Source: Phaeosaccion multiseriatum (taxonomy: Eukaryota; Ochrophyta, other classes). Taken from it: a DNA stretch of 64,000 nt. Positions 48,020-60,291 of the stretch are shown here, piece by piece. The position numbers and the translations under genes were made by a program. Position 1 is the stretch's first letter. Each line of letters starts with the position of its first letter. The DNA lies in contig OZ218950.1 in NCBI GenBank assembly GCA_965112735.1, forward strand, positions 806,001 through 870,000. The letters run 5' to 3'. The notes beneath the pieces are model-generated. The model worked only from the letters and a program-made list of their open reading frames with translations. It was not told the origin of the DNA and did not search any database.

Positions 48020-51000
48020 ATGACTGGCTCTCAATGCCTGGGAACCGTGCTTCACTGACACCGCTTGCGTGGATTCTTGTGGGGAGCAAGACAGCTGTAA
48101 GTTCCCAAACTCTCCTTTCATCGCACTCGCCTCGCTCGGCCAGCCAGTCCAGCCAGGCCAGCCAGCCAAGATCGCCATTATGGAAGAACAAAAAAAAGTT
48201 AATCATCTCTCGCCTCCTCCTCTCCTCCTCCTCCTCCTCCTCCTCCTCCTCCTCCTCCTCCTCCTCCTCCTCCTCCTCCTCCTCCTCCTCCTCCTCCTCC
48301 TCCTCCTCCTCCTCCTCCTCCTCCTCCTCCTCCTCCTCCTCCTCCTCCTCCTCCTCCTCCTCCTCCTCCTCCTCCTCCTCCTCCTCCTCCTCCTCCTCCT
48401 CCTCCTCCTCCTCCTCCTCCTCCTCCTCCTCCTCCTCCTCCTCCTCCTCCTCCTCCTCCTCCTCCTCCTCCTCCTCCTCCTCCTCCTCCTCCTCCTCCTC
48501 CTCCTCCTCCTCCTCCTCCTCCTCCTCCTCCTCCTCCTCCTCCTCCTCCTCCTCCTCCTCCTCCTCCTCCTCCTCCTCCTCCTCCTCCTCCTCCTCCTCC
48601 TCCTCCTCCTCCTCTTCCTCTTCCTCTTCCTCTTCCTCCTCCTCTTCCTCTTCCTCCTCCTCCTCCTCCTCCTCCTCCTCCTCCTCCCCTCTTTCTCTGG
48701 CGTGCTAGGCCTGGGGTGTAATGCCGCGGGTCTGCGACAGGACTGTCGCTTCTGTGGCTTCTCTGTGTACCCCCCGTGTCCAGGAGGAGGGGATCCCTGC
48801 TCCCAGATCTGCAGCGCCGCGAATCCGAGCGAGCCCTGCTTCTTGGACGATACTTGCCCGGGTGGACTCGGCTGTGGAGCATTGTTCAGTTCAGGAAGCC
48901 CCGTCACCGCGGAATTGAAGTGTCGCTTCTGTGGCTTCTCTCCGTTCGGTGCCTGTCCAGGAGGGGATGTGCCGAGTAAGTCACGGACAGATCTGATATT
49001 GCCCGCTCTCAGAGCGAGTCTCAGAGCCTCCCCTCCTCAGCTGTTCTTGCCCCCCCCCCCTCCTCCCTTCTCCGCTTGAGCGAGCCTTGCCATGTGTACG
49101 CACTCTCCCTCGGGCTCGTCATTGTCTTGCATTCATTGCTTGAGGTTCGTTTGCTACTCTCATGCTTCGGCCGGTTGTTCGCGATTCCCGTTTTCCCTTT
49201 GAATTCCCTTGTGTCGTGCGTCCTCTGTAGCCGAGCAGTACGAGGACGAATGCTCCCAGATCTGCGATGACACGAATCCCAGCGAGCCCTGCTTCTTTGA
49301 CGACACTTGCCCGGATCGACTCGGCTGTGGAGCATTGCTCAGTACAGGAAGCCCCATCACCGTGGGCTTGAAGTGTCGCTTCTGTGGCTTCGCTCCGTTC
49401 GGTGCTTGTCCAGGAGGGGATGTGCTGGTGACAGATTCGGTGACACCAGCACCATGTAAGTGGTCCTCTCCTTTGCTTCCCCCTCACTTGCATGCTTCTT
49501 CTGTGACTGTCGACTTGAGGCACAGCCAGCTCACCCATCTTGTCGTGCTCTCCACACAATCTGCAGCCCACCAGCCCAGCCACAGCCACCTACATGTTCT
49601 TCTTTGCTTGCTTGCTTGCTTCCTTCCTTCCTTCCTTCCTTCCTTCCTTCCTTCCTTCCTTCCTTCCTTCCTTCCTTCCTTCCTTCCTTCCTTCCTTCCT
49701 TCCTTCCTTCCTTTGTGTTCATTCATTCCCTCTCCTTCCTTCGTTTCTTCTCCCACTGCCTGTCCCTCGCCCCTCGCTCCCTTTCAACGTTGTTGTTTCC
49801 TGACTTCACTTCCCCCACCACATCCTCTTCTCTCAACATACCATCAACCAGCCACAGCTGCACCGGTGACAGATTCGGTGACACCAGCACCATGTAAGTG
49901 ATCCTCTCCTTTGCTTCCCCCTCACTTGCATGCTTCTTCTGTGACTGTCGACTTGAGGCACAGCCAGCTCACCCATCTTGTCGTGCTCTCCACACAATCT
50001 GCAGCCCAGCCCAGCCCAGCCACAGCCACCTACCTGTTCTTGTTTGCTTCCTTCCTTGCTTTGCTTCCTTCCTTGCTTCCTTCCTTCCTTCCTTCCTTCC
50101 TTCCTTCCTTCCTTCCTTCCTTCCATCCTTCCTTCCTTCCTTCCTTCCTTCCTTCCTTCCTTCCTTCCTTCCTTCCTTCCTTCCTTCCTTCCTTCCTTCC
50201 TTCCTTCCTTCCTTCCTTTGTGTTCATTCATTCCCTCTCCGTCCTTCGTTTCTTCTCCCACTGCCTGTCCCGCGCCTCGCTCCCTTTCAACGTTGTTTCC
50301 TGACTTCACTTCCCCCACCACATCCTCTTCTCTCAACATACCATCAACCAGCCACAGCTGCACCATCCACAGCCGCTCCGACCACGGCTGCCCCGACTAC
50401 GGCTGCCCCGTCCACAGCTGCCCCGTCCACAGCTCCCCCGTCCACAGCTCCCCCGACTACAGCTTCGCCGACTACAGTAGCACCATCCACCGCTGCTCCG
50501 ACCACAGCTGCACCGACCGTAGGTGAGGGTGTCTGAGATGAGAACTTTGCGGAAGAGGAGGAGAAGCAGTGCCTAGACTGGGAAGGAGAAGCTCTTGAGG
50601 GAGGCTATGAATGCAGCCTTAATATTGCTCACATCCGTGCAGCCAGTCGCTATCGTCCGTACTCATCACCTTCCTTTTTCCCTTGCTTCCTTCCCTCCTT
50701 TTCTTGCTTCGCTCCTCGTCGCTTCCGTGTCCTTCTGGCTCTCTCTCAATCTTCCTTCTTCCATCTTTCTTCCCTCCTCTCATTTCCCCGCCATCGCGAC
50801 CCCCCCCGCGTCACGCTTCATCCGACCGCGGCTGCACCTACGACAGCTCCAACGATCTCGACACCTTTGTCGAACGGTGATGGTAAGTGTACTGCGTCGA
50901 ACACAAATGGACTCATCTCCTCCCCCCCCCCCTCCGCTCCTCCTCTGTCGCACGCTCTCTCTCCTCCACGTGACTCGGAGCACCCTTTAACGTAACACCG

Positions 51001-53302
51001 TACGCTGTCGGTCGTCATGCTATGCCAATGCATTCCGGCCTGATCGGGCGGTCGCAGTGTACGACTTGGGCCTTTCGGAGACGCTAATTGCTCTTCTCAT
51101 CGAAGGTACGAAATGGAGGGAGAGTGGATTGACAGTATGGCCATACACTAGCTAGGCAGCTCTTACCAAGGAGTTTGACCTCGAGAACGGATGTCGTAGC
51201 TATGCTTGCCTTGTTCTCCGCAGCCCTTCTTAACCATTCTTCCTTGGCATGGACCCCTGACCTATACGGATCACCTTTGAGCACCACTTCCCTTCTGTTC
51301 CCACAATACGCGGCAACGCCCCCCCCCCCCCCCCCCTTCTTGACTGCACACACCCACGCACGCGTGTACAGATGCCCCTTTCGGCTTCAGTGAACCGGGC
51401 CCGCTTTCCGTGGACGGAACTGACCTCACCACCACCACCGACTTTACCATCGATGTGCCCGATGGCAGTCCCTCCTTGCAGCTGAGCGGGATTTTCGTGG
51501 GGACAGACGGCTCCGCCCCCGAAAACACCGAGCTGGTCGTGTATTTAATTGGGTCTGACGGCAGTGACACCACCTCCGCCGTCTCCAGAGGTAAGCGATC
51601 TGACAATTGAGTGAAAAGAATGAGTTAAGTTAGTGAATGAGGAGCATTAGGGGAGGGTGAAAGCGTGATTGGGTGACGGACTGACCGAGTGAAGGAGCGA
51701 CGAAGCCTTCCTAACCTCGACCTCTTCGTCCTCCTGAAGTACCCCGTTCCCCCTCTTGTCTTCCCAACGCCCGCCCGGCTATTCTTAATCGCTTCGCTCT
51801 CGCCTCCTTTCTGCCCCTCTCCTTGCGTCGTCATGCGTATGTGTCGTCCCATCTCCCGCCTGTAATGATCAACAAAGGTCGAGCACTGGTGTCTCCTGTC
51901 GACGGTGCTTGGAGGTTTGCGGTGACGGACATTCCGTCGGGTACTTCTCAGCTTCTTCTCAGCTTCGTTCTTACTGCCCCTGGGGATGGGGAGGTGGGCG
52001 AGGGTGAAAACGGCGGGGTGAGTTGTTCCTGGTGCTCCCAGCCAGCCAGTTTGTTTTGTGAGACGGCCTCATTTCCTAATGGCACTTGCTTCCCCCACTC
52101 ACTCAACATCACGTCCCACAACACTCTTACGCTAGCTAATCCCTTACTCCCGTTTGATCTCACTCACTCCTTCACTCACTTACACATAGTACGCACGTAC
52201 TAACCGACTCGCTCACTCCAAGCCAGCCATTCAAGACTCACCTACTACTCGACTCACTCCCTCGCTCAGCCACTCATACACGGACTCAGTCATTCGCTCC
52301 CTTCCTCACATATTAGCCACTAAATAGCTAGTCACACACTCACACACTAACTCAAGTAACTCACCCACTTGCTCACTGGCCCTCACTGTCCTTCCGCGAA
52401 ATATTCAACCGTACGTGCGTAGCGTCGGCTCCAGGGCCTTGAACGGAACGTGTACCCGTTGACCATACTCAACGCGGCTGAACGTGACGACCTCTTGGCC
52501 ATCACTCTAACATGGGATGACGGAGACTCGGACGTTGACTTGCATGTCTTCGAGCCTGATGGTACGGAGGTGTCGTGGGAGGACCAGGAGGGTCAAGCAG
52601 GCTTTCTTGACGTTGACAACAGGTATGGATTTGGGCCGGAGAACTACGTGGTCGATCCCACGAGGTTTACCGCTGGTGCAGAGCCTTTCGATGGATTTCC
52701 TTATGGAGAGTACAGGTTCAGAGTGCAGCTGTACTTCACCCGTCCCGCAGGGAAAACCGTGAACTGGACCCTGTAAGTAATGGACGGGAGGAAGGAAAGG
52801 GAGAAGCGAGGGAAGACATGATTTGCGAATTGTTTGGTAGCGCTTGGGTAGGCTCGTCTGCGAAATCATGTGTGTGTACGCCTCACTTTTCTTCCGAGGA
52901 GATGGAAGTGACTCGCCCTCGGAACCTTCCGTGACTCGACCTGCCTCGGAACTTTCCATCCCTTCTTTTCTTCTTGTGCCTTCCTGCTTGTTGCGATGCC
53001 TTTGCGATACTAAGAAAGCGGCAATCTTCCCCCCTCTCCTTTGTTGTAGCAAGTACACCACGTGACTTCAACACGATCCACGAAGCAAGCAAGCAAGTCA
53101 AGCAAATAAACGCAAACTAATACTCCCATTAGCTAACCAACCTAAAATACGCTCCCTGACCTGTCAATCGTCTTTGCATGCGTGCAGAAAAATACGAATG
53201 GGTGGAGGGGATCCGATCGACGAGTACACCGGTTCACTCACTTGGACCGGCCTCAGCCGACCTGATTCAACTGAATTCTCGGTGGTGCTTGAGGAACCGT
53301 AG
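48020..53302 (+). CDS. Secreted Cys-rich modular protein with Thr/Pro linker and YfaP/DUF2135-like domain
   Basis: Exons: 48020-48096, 48709-48975, 49231-49455, 49852-49893, 50352-50522, 50643-50882 (uncertain), 51372-51590, 51878-52017, 52435-52772, 53188-53302; phases agree throughout. The first part is built of a repeated module: CSQIC...NPSEPCF(L/F)DDTCP, LGCGAL, then LKCRFCGFxPFGACPGGD, present in two full copies and one half copy (EPCFTDTACVDSCGEQDSC). It is followed by a (TAAP)n Ser/Thr/Pro-rich stalk likely to be glycosylated, then beta-rich segments (DFTIDVPDGSPSLQLSGIFV; DGAWRFAVTDIPSGTSQLLL) and a C-terminal ITLTWDDGDSDVDLHVFEPD ... LDVDNRYGFGPENY ... GEYRFRVQLYF domain that matches the YfaP/DUF2135 pattern. 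A cell-surface or wall role is inferred. In the frame of exon 48020 a TGA at 48021-48023 follows the acceptor, so the 5' junction is unresolved. Confidence 0.7.
48213..48688. repeat. ~475-bp (CTC)n microsatellite in an intron
   Basis: Nearly pure CTC/TCC triplets, with CTT interruptions only near 48616-48655. It lies in the intron between the exons ending 48096 and starting 48709; its apparent poly-Leu/poly-Ser/poly-Gly ORFs are artefacts of the repeat. Confidence 0.97.
49440..50355. repeat. Duplicated exon-intron unit with (CTTC)n tracts
   Basis: About 420-490 bases starting at the end of one exon (GTGACACCAGCACCATGTAA near 49439) and including its donor, an intron with a (TTCC)n run (49606-49712) and the next acceptor (CATCAACCAGCCACAGCTGC) are repeated directly after, with the second TTCC run at 50045-50217. 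The intervening 42-base exon (49852-49893) is the product of the duplication. Confidence 0.95.
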
Positions 53303-55336
53303 CTTCAGCCAGTCATACAATTGTGGGTTAGTACTTCGTACTGGGTGAGGATGAGCAGGCGTAGGATTCTACGGGGGTAGTTCCTGCTGCGATGGGGTAG
53401 CTTCACCTTTGGGGAGGAAGGTTGTACCTTCTTTTGTTGTGTTGTTCGGCCCGGGTTGGAAGGGTTTCTTATTTCATTTCGACCATTCTTGGGTTGGGTG
53501 TGTTTTTCCTTTCGTACAGTTAGAAGTCTAGGGCCGGGTGGTGAGCCTTGGGGTTGCCTCCACACGGAGTGTCTCGGCAAGAAGGGGAGATCTGCGGTGG
53601 AGGTGGCTGGGAATCACCTTGTCAACTGAAACTGAAAATGTGTGTGTGAGACGTAGATATGTAGAGGGGGAGGGGGTTGAGTGTGACCTCAGACCTGAAC
53701 CCGGCCGTATAGACCAATTGGAAAGCTGCCTTCACACAAGGAAGCTTCCTGGGTCTCTGGGTGGGAAAAGCGTACTTGCTCTCTATAATCAATAGTATCT
53801 CGTGTTGTAGTATGAACCCTCTTGACGTACTGCGCTCAGCTTGGGGGCTCTCCCTGCCTTCCCTCAACAATGTCTGGGAGGGTCAGCTCTACCGCAGTAT
53901 GTATGGTAGGTGGGAATCAGAGCCAGTTGGCGACGACCAACCAAGAACGTGACGCGTATGACGCGTTGCACGGGCTGGGGGCGGGGTGCCACTGCTCCGC
54001 CGAGCACTACCTAGCTAGGTGCCAGCGTTGCGAAATCAAGCAACGTCATGATGTGATCCGTGATGTGATCCGTGGGTCATGATTTTGCCATGATGTAAGA
54101 AGGTCTCACTCTCCCTCCCAGCCCTGCAGACAACCCCCCTCCTCCCTGGGCTGCTCTTCCCCCTCTTTTGCCCTCTTTTGGCTGGGTGGCTGTGCCCCTT
54201 CGCGGCTTGAGCGAGGGATGTGTAGCAGGAGGATAACGCGGCCTGGGGGAGAGTGGCGGCAGCGCTATCCGACAACCACACGGTCGTCCTTCACCTAAGT
54301 ATCTATCGCTATCGCTGGTGCTCACCCCGCGCTTTCTACTCTCGCTTGAAGCAGGGAGGAGGCCGAGGAGAGGAGCAGCGCTCAAGAAGCCCTCCCCCGT
54401 GATGGGCACGAGGAGCAGGAGGCGGCGTCGATGGGATGGAAGCGCAAGATCGAGGAGCGAAGAATCGGCGCACCCGTGTGAGAGACGAGGTGGAGCTGCC
54501 GAAACGAGTCCTCAGGGGCACACCTTTGAGCAAGTGCGTGGCGGCGCGGGTATGCTCCGATCGCCATGCTAGCCATGCTAGGGAAGTAATGCTTGAGGGG
54601 AGCATGGGCGGTGTTGTAGCTACAAGGGCTTTACCGAGGACTTGGATTTGGATGAAAATGGCGCTTGTAGCAACAGCAAGCTTCGCACACAAAGATGGCA
54701 AGGAGAGAAGAACAAGCAGCTGCTGTGTCCTTGCGGCACCGTAAGTGCTCGGTGAAAGATTAATGAACGGACAACGTTCATTCTGTATCAACCACCAAGC
54801 CCCCACTTAATGACTTGCTGGGTCTGCTGCTTGCTTAGTCGGCCAAACTCGCTGACAATATGCCACCCATCGCCTCCCGGCCCCTCCTCGACTCGCCCCA
54901 CCCCCAGCCTTGCTCCTCGATATTCCTGCGGCGAGTCAAAGCACACGTATCGCCGCATACGCACACGCACTCACGCACTCACGCACTTCCATGAACCCTT
55001 TTTGGGGGTCCAGTCATCGTCCGTTCAGTCATGCCACACCCACAGCCGAGCTTCCCACCACTTGATTGACCGCTGCGAAACGGAGGGGGCGGGGGGCGGT
55101 GTTTGCAAGAGGAGGGACACAACAAGGTGAAACGGTGGCATGAGAAGAGAGCGAGGGAAGTGTGGCAAGAGACGAGAGAGGGAGCGAGGCACATATCAGC
55201 TTGGTGTCAGGATTCTGGTGACAGGACTTGGTGTCAGGACTTGGTGTCAGGACAGAGGGTGTCAGGACAGAGGGTGTCAGGACAGAGGGTGTCAGGACTT
55301 GGTGTCAGGACAGAGGGTGTCAGGACTCGACAAGAG
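53303..55336. other. Intergenic between the modular gene and DEG7-like gene
   Basis: No gene could be established. GATC/CATGATGTGATC words at 54045-54085 repeat those near 3770. A short open segment at about 54610-54725 (CCSYKGFTEDLDLDENGAC, then SNSKLRTQRWQGEKNKQ) has protein-like composition but no start, splice partners or family. The right end is the minisatellite at 55206-55330. Confidence 0.5.
55206..55330. repeat. GGTGTCAGGAC minisatellite
   Basis: About eight units of GGTGTCAGGAC plus a 5-6 base spacer, TTGGT-type or AGAGG-type. Lies just beyond the stop codon of the DEG7-like gene, in its 3' flank. Same core, opposite orientation, as the CNOT11 intron minisatellite. Confidence 0.92.
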
Positions 55337-56171
55337 TCACTCACTCGTACCTGTGCCTGCTCTGGTAGGGGCCGCCTGGGCTGGGGTGGGGCTGCAGGCG
55401 TGGTCGATGCGCTGCCACTCCTGCCCCACCCTTCGTAGCTCCAGCGTCGGCCAATAGAAGTACTCCGTACGGAGAGAGAACATCTGCGCTCGGGCACACA
55501 TACGGGCACACACCACAGAACGATGGGGTAGGGGGACAGGAGATCGGACAACGGAGGATGGGTGGAGGGTGGGAATGTGGGAGAGGTACAGATTTCATTT
55601 TAGTTCATGGTATTTCTTTCTTCACTCATTGCACGCACACACACTCACTCACTCACCTTCGACTTTGTGTTTAAGTCCACTGTCTTGATGCGCACTGCCT
55701 GGCGGTCCGAGAGGGTCCGAATGACGTCGATCTAGAGGCGTATGGGGAGCGAGGAAGACGGAGGGAGGGGAGACAGAGGGCTGAGCTCTCTGCAGCAGAG
55801 CTCAGCCAACACAACCCCATGGACAGCCGCAGTTGACACCCCGCAGGGCAGCGCTTTCTGCTGTCCAATCGAGCGACTGTCAAGCGCTTGACGTATCGCT
55901 CGCTTTAAAGTCTTAGCCTTACCATGGCATCAAGCGTGGGAGTGGGCTTGTCATTGACATGCGTAATCCACCTGGTGGCGTGTAGGCCGTACTGCTCGGA
56001 GGGGGAGCCGGAGGACCTTATCAGGTAGAGGCACATGGGCAGGGAGGGGCGCGGGTGGTTAAGCAAAGTCCCAGAGAGAAAAGACAACAACTTAACCCCG
56101 CCCTTCCAAGCGGTATCGTCTCCTCCTCCTCCTCCTCCTCCTCCTCCTCCTCCTCCTCCTCCTCCTCCTCC

Positions 56172-56213
<42 letters not shown>

Positions 56214-58937
56214 CCATCCTTCAAAGCAGCAATCAATCACCACCCGCTTACCATCGAGAAACGTAAACACCGTGCTGCTGTTTTTGCTCACCGCCCTCCT
56301 GCCCCGGTGTGGAGGTAGTACCGGGCAGATATCCCCTCCACGCCACTGCCAAATGCGGCTCTTGCAGGTAGAGACCGCACCACATGAGCACTCGGCGGGT
56401 GCCCACAGTACTCAGCACGTCCGGCTGGACCTTCATGAGTTGAGGCGTATGGGTAGGGCAGAAGTGTCGAAAGCAGTGAAGGAGGAGGGCGAGAGGGAAG
56501 GAGATTAGAAGCATATGGGGGTTGGGGTAACGTCAAGACTCTCGCAAAGGCCTCTGCCTCCCTCCGTATCTGCCTCTTTACCTGCAGCGTGAGCTCCTGC
56601 TGCTTCCTCAGCACCGTCATGGCCACAGTACCGCCCTCCCCCCTGTGCGCTGCCATCGCCTTCTCCACCCCGCGCTCCACGTCCTTGCATAGGGTCACAG
56701 GTTGCCCATCCACGGCGAGCACGACGTCGCCAGTCTCCAAGCTCTTGGCCGTGTTGGACTTGGCCAAGCAGCGCCGCACCATGAGCACCTGAAGTGCACG
56801 TCGGGAGGAGGTTAGAGGCGTATAAGGGAAGGAGACACAGACACACAGAGAGAAAGAGAGAGATAATTGGGTAGGGGAACGGGGCAAGAGAAGGAAGGGA
56901 GAGAGACACACAATTGGGTAGGGGAATGGGGGAGAGCTTGGCGTGTTGAGCGCTCCTGCCAGTAGCGAGACTGAGCTTCATCGGCCCAGGAGCAAAGAGA
57001 CGAGTACACTGAATCTGAAAGGAGCGACTCACCTGCTGACCGCCCCCGCTGCTCTCCCTGCACTTGACCTTCATCTTGTTTGCCCACTCCGCACTCAGGC
57101 CCATCGTTGCGCACACTTTCCCGAGCGGGACGGTCATCTGAAGGGGGGGATCAGACAGAGCATGACAGAGCAAGAGCAGCAGACAAGTAGGGGAGGATGG
57201 AAACAGACAAGCGTACGGTCACAACACAATACATGTGAAAGGGCACACGAGGCAGGGCCATCCATTTAGAGGCGTATGGGGACAATGCAGCCCCCCAGGG
57301 CACGATACGGGGAAGGAAAGTGTGTCTGTCAAAAGGTTGGGCAGCCGTTTCAGAGACAGGCGTCCTCGCTGCTGCTTTTGTACGTCTCCCTCCGTCCCTC
57401 CTCTTCCTTTCTCGACCTCCCTACCACTCCTCTCTCTCCCCCCGCCCCTCCACTCTCCTCCCATCTGCCCCCTCACCAGCTGTGCAGCGCAATAGGTGAC
57501 GAGCGCCAGCCCCTCCTCAGGCACTTGTCCTGCCTTGGCGCTTCCTCCTCCTTCTGAATCACCAACTGCCATAGCTGGCAATTTCAAGGCGTCAAGCTCC
57601 TGCCTCAGCCGTGCCAGCACACGCCCCACAATCACCGCGGGCAAGCCTCTGTACACCTTCATTCGCCCCCCCCCGTCTGTGTAAGCGAAAGAGAGCCACA
57701 GAACCGCTACCTTGGGCATTTTGGGTGTAGACGGCGCCGGCTAGTCACAGCAAGGGAGGGACGGAGGGACGGAGGGAGGGGTTCACTATGGCACGCGGCG
57801 GCACAGCACACACACACACACACACACACACATAGCTACGCGTGCTCACCCTGTCTGACAAAGCGTTCTGCCTTCCCGCCCTCTTGGCCGGGGCTGCTCT
57901 CCTACTCCTTGTGGGGCCTCCGTTGTCTCCTCTTCCCCCCCTTGCGTCTTCTTCCTTCAGCACGAAGACCCCTCCGAAGCACTGTCCCACGAGGTCGAAA
58001 GTAAGCACCTAAACAACGGGGAATAGAGTGAGTGGAATGAACAATCACAGAGCGGCGATTAGCAACGATTGACAAAGGAAGGCCTGCCTTTCAAAGTCCA
58101 ACGAAGCACCAGCAAGCCGCTGGCTGGTATTCGAAGTCAAACCAAGGCATCCAGTCATCCATCGATCCGCCCCCTCCTCCTCCTGCGCCTCCTTCGTCTT
58201 CTTCTTCTTCTTCTTCTTCTTCTTCTTCTTCTCCTCCTCCTCCTCCTCCTCCTCCTCCTCCTCCTCCTCCTTCTTCTTCTTCTTCTTCTTCTTCTTCTTC
58301 TTCTTCTTCTTCTTCTTCTTCTTCTTCTTCTTCTTCTTCTTCTTCTTCTTCTTCTTCTTCTTCTTCTTCTTCTTCTTCTTCTTCTTCTTCTTCTTCTTCT
58401 TCTTCTTCTTCTTCTTCTTCTTCTTCTTCTTCTTCTTCTCCCCCTCCTCCTCCTGCTGCTGCTGCTCCTCCTACTACTACGTTACGCATCCCACCTCAGA
58501 GTTGAAGGCCGTGTAGACAGGGGGGACGCTGTCGGAGAGCCTCAGATGCTCCACCGTTGTCACCCTTGGGCGCTGGTGGACCTCGGTCTGGCAGGAGGGA
58601 GGAGAGAGGACGGAAAGGAAGAGCACACACACACGAAGCAGTACAAGGAGGCTCACGATTGGGAGGGAAAAGGGGGTTGCACATACCCCTCATGTTCGCC
58701 TCCATAGACCCTCCGTAGCTCTCCTTCTTTCCGTCTCTCCCTCTGTGCTCTTACTCTGGACGCTTCCCTCCTTCTCTCTTCTTTCTTCCTCCTCCTCCTC
58801 CTCCATCCCCTCTCCCTTCTTTATAACTGCTTGATCCTCACCAAAGCGTAGCTCAGCCCCAGGAAGTCGAGCTGCAGCCCCACGGGCAAGTCGTCGTGCT
58901 CAAGCAGAGAGGCCTCCCGCACATCCGCAGACGAGGC

Positions 58938-58971
<34 letters not shown>

Positions 58972-60250
58972 ATCGCACGGACGGGCACATGTGATGCGTA
59001 CGGAGAAGCCCAGGGGCGTGGTTGGGGGGTGGCTGGCGTCAGGATGGTATCTCTCTCACTCACTCACTCACTCACTCACCCACTCACTCATCCCCACCCA
59101 CCCACTCCCTCCCGCCTCTACCCGCACTCACTCTTCAGGATCGTACTGGAGGATGCAAAAGTTGTGCATTGGGTGGAAGTACAGCGGCTTGGCAGGCACC
59201 TCCAGCACCCCGTTGAAGGTGATGCGAGCGTCGCCCAGTGCCGTGGGCGAGAGGTTTCGATCTACCACCACCAGGCCGCGTTGGATATCCACGACGAGGC
59301 CCAAACCCTCTTGGCTGGGAGTCACGATACCGTCCAGCAAGTGAGGGATTTCGAAGGCCACAGTCACCATACACTCACGGATGCGGACGTTCTCCGCCTT
59401 GTCAGCAGCTCGTACTGCTCGCGCTGCTCTTCCCCTCTTCCCTTCCCCCTCGCCCTTCTCCGCACCTTCCTCGTCCTTCTCGTCCTCCTCCTCCTCCTCC
59501 TGCCCCTCCTCATCCTCCTCCTGCCCCTCCTCCTCCTCCTGCCCCTCCTCCACCTCCTCCTCCTCCTCCTCCTCCACCACCACCTCCTCCTCCTCCTCCA
59601 CCACCTCCTCCTCCTCCTCCTCCTCCTCCTCCTGCCCCTTCTGCCCCTCCTCTTCCTCCTCCTCCTCCTCCCCCGTGTCCTCATCTCCATCGGTACTTGC
59701 ATCGGTACTTGCATCGGTGCTGGCATCATCATCGCTCTTTCCCCCAACGACAGCCCCAGCCCCTTCCTCTTGTCCATCCATCATGTCCAGGCTCGCTACC
59801 CGATCGGTCTGCATCGCTGCCTCCTGCGCGTCTCTATGCGTTCCCTCACTGTCACTCCCCTTGGAAGCATCCGCAGCAGTTGGTGATACAGGAGAAGGCA
59901 GAGGCGGTAGGGCGCTGGGAATGGGGTGCCACAGGCCGGTGGTATCGTCCAAAACACGGCGCTGCATTGGAAACCACCGCCTGTCCACCGTGATGGCGGC
60001 GGTCCGGGTTCTTTACAGTAAGAGGAGGACAGACAGGAGGGGGGGGGGGGGCGGGCAGAGCGATGGACAAGGGTGCGAGGCGGCACTGAGCAAAGAGGTG
60101 TAGGAAGGGGGGGGGGGGGTGGGGGGCTGGGGAGGTAGGCGCCGCAAGGAAAGGGAGGGAGGGAAAGAAGGAAGGCAAGTAGGCAGACAGGCTGGCAGAC
60201 AGATAGAGACAGGCAGACAGGCAGAGACAGGCAGACAGACAGAGACAGGC

Positions 60251-60291
<41 letters not shown>

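Noticed and set aside
48034-48907. Long poly-Ser, poly-Leu, poly-Gly and poly-Arg ORFs
   Set aside because: All are frames of one (CTC)n tract that lies in an intron flanked by a GTAAGT donor and a TAG acceptor.
54342-54806. Possible small plus-strand gene ending CCSYKGFTEDLDLDENGAC
   Set aside because: Protein-like stretch but no consistent start, splice sites or homology visible.
58069-58707. Poly-Leu / poly-Glu ORFs
   Set aside because: Microsatellite (CTT)n inside a DEG7-like intron; flanking exons splice across it in phase.
59364-60103. Plus ORFs rich in Pro/Ser/Arg
   Set aside because: Antisense frames of the acidic insert of the DEG7-like protease.
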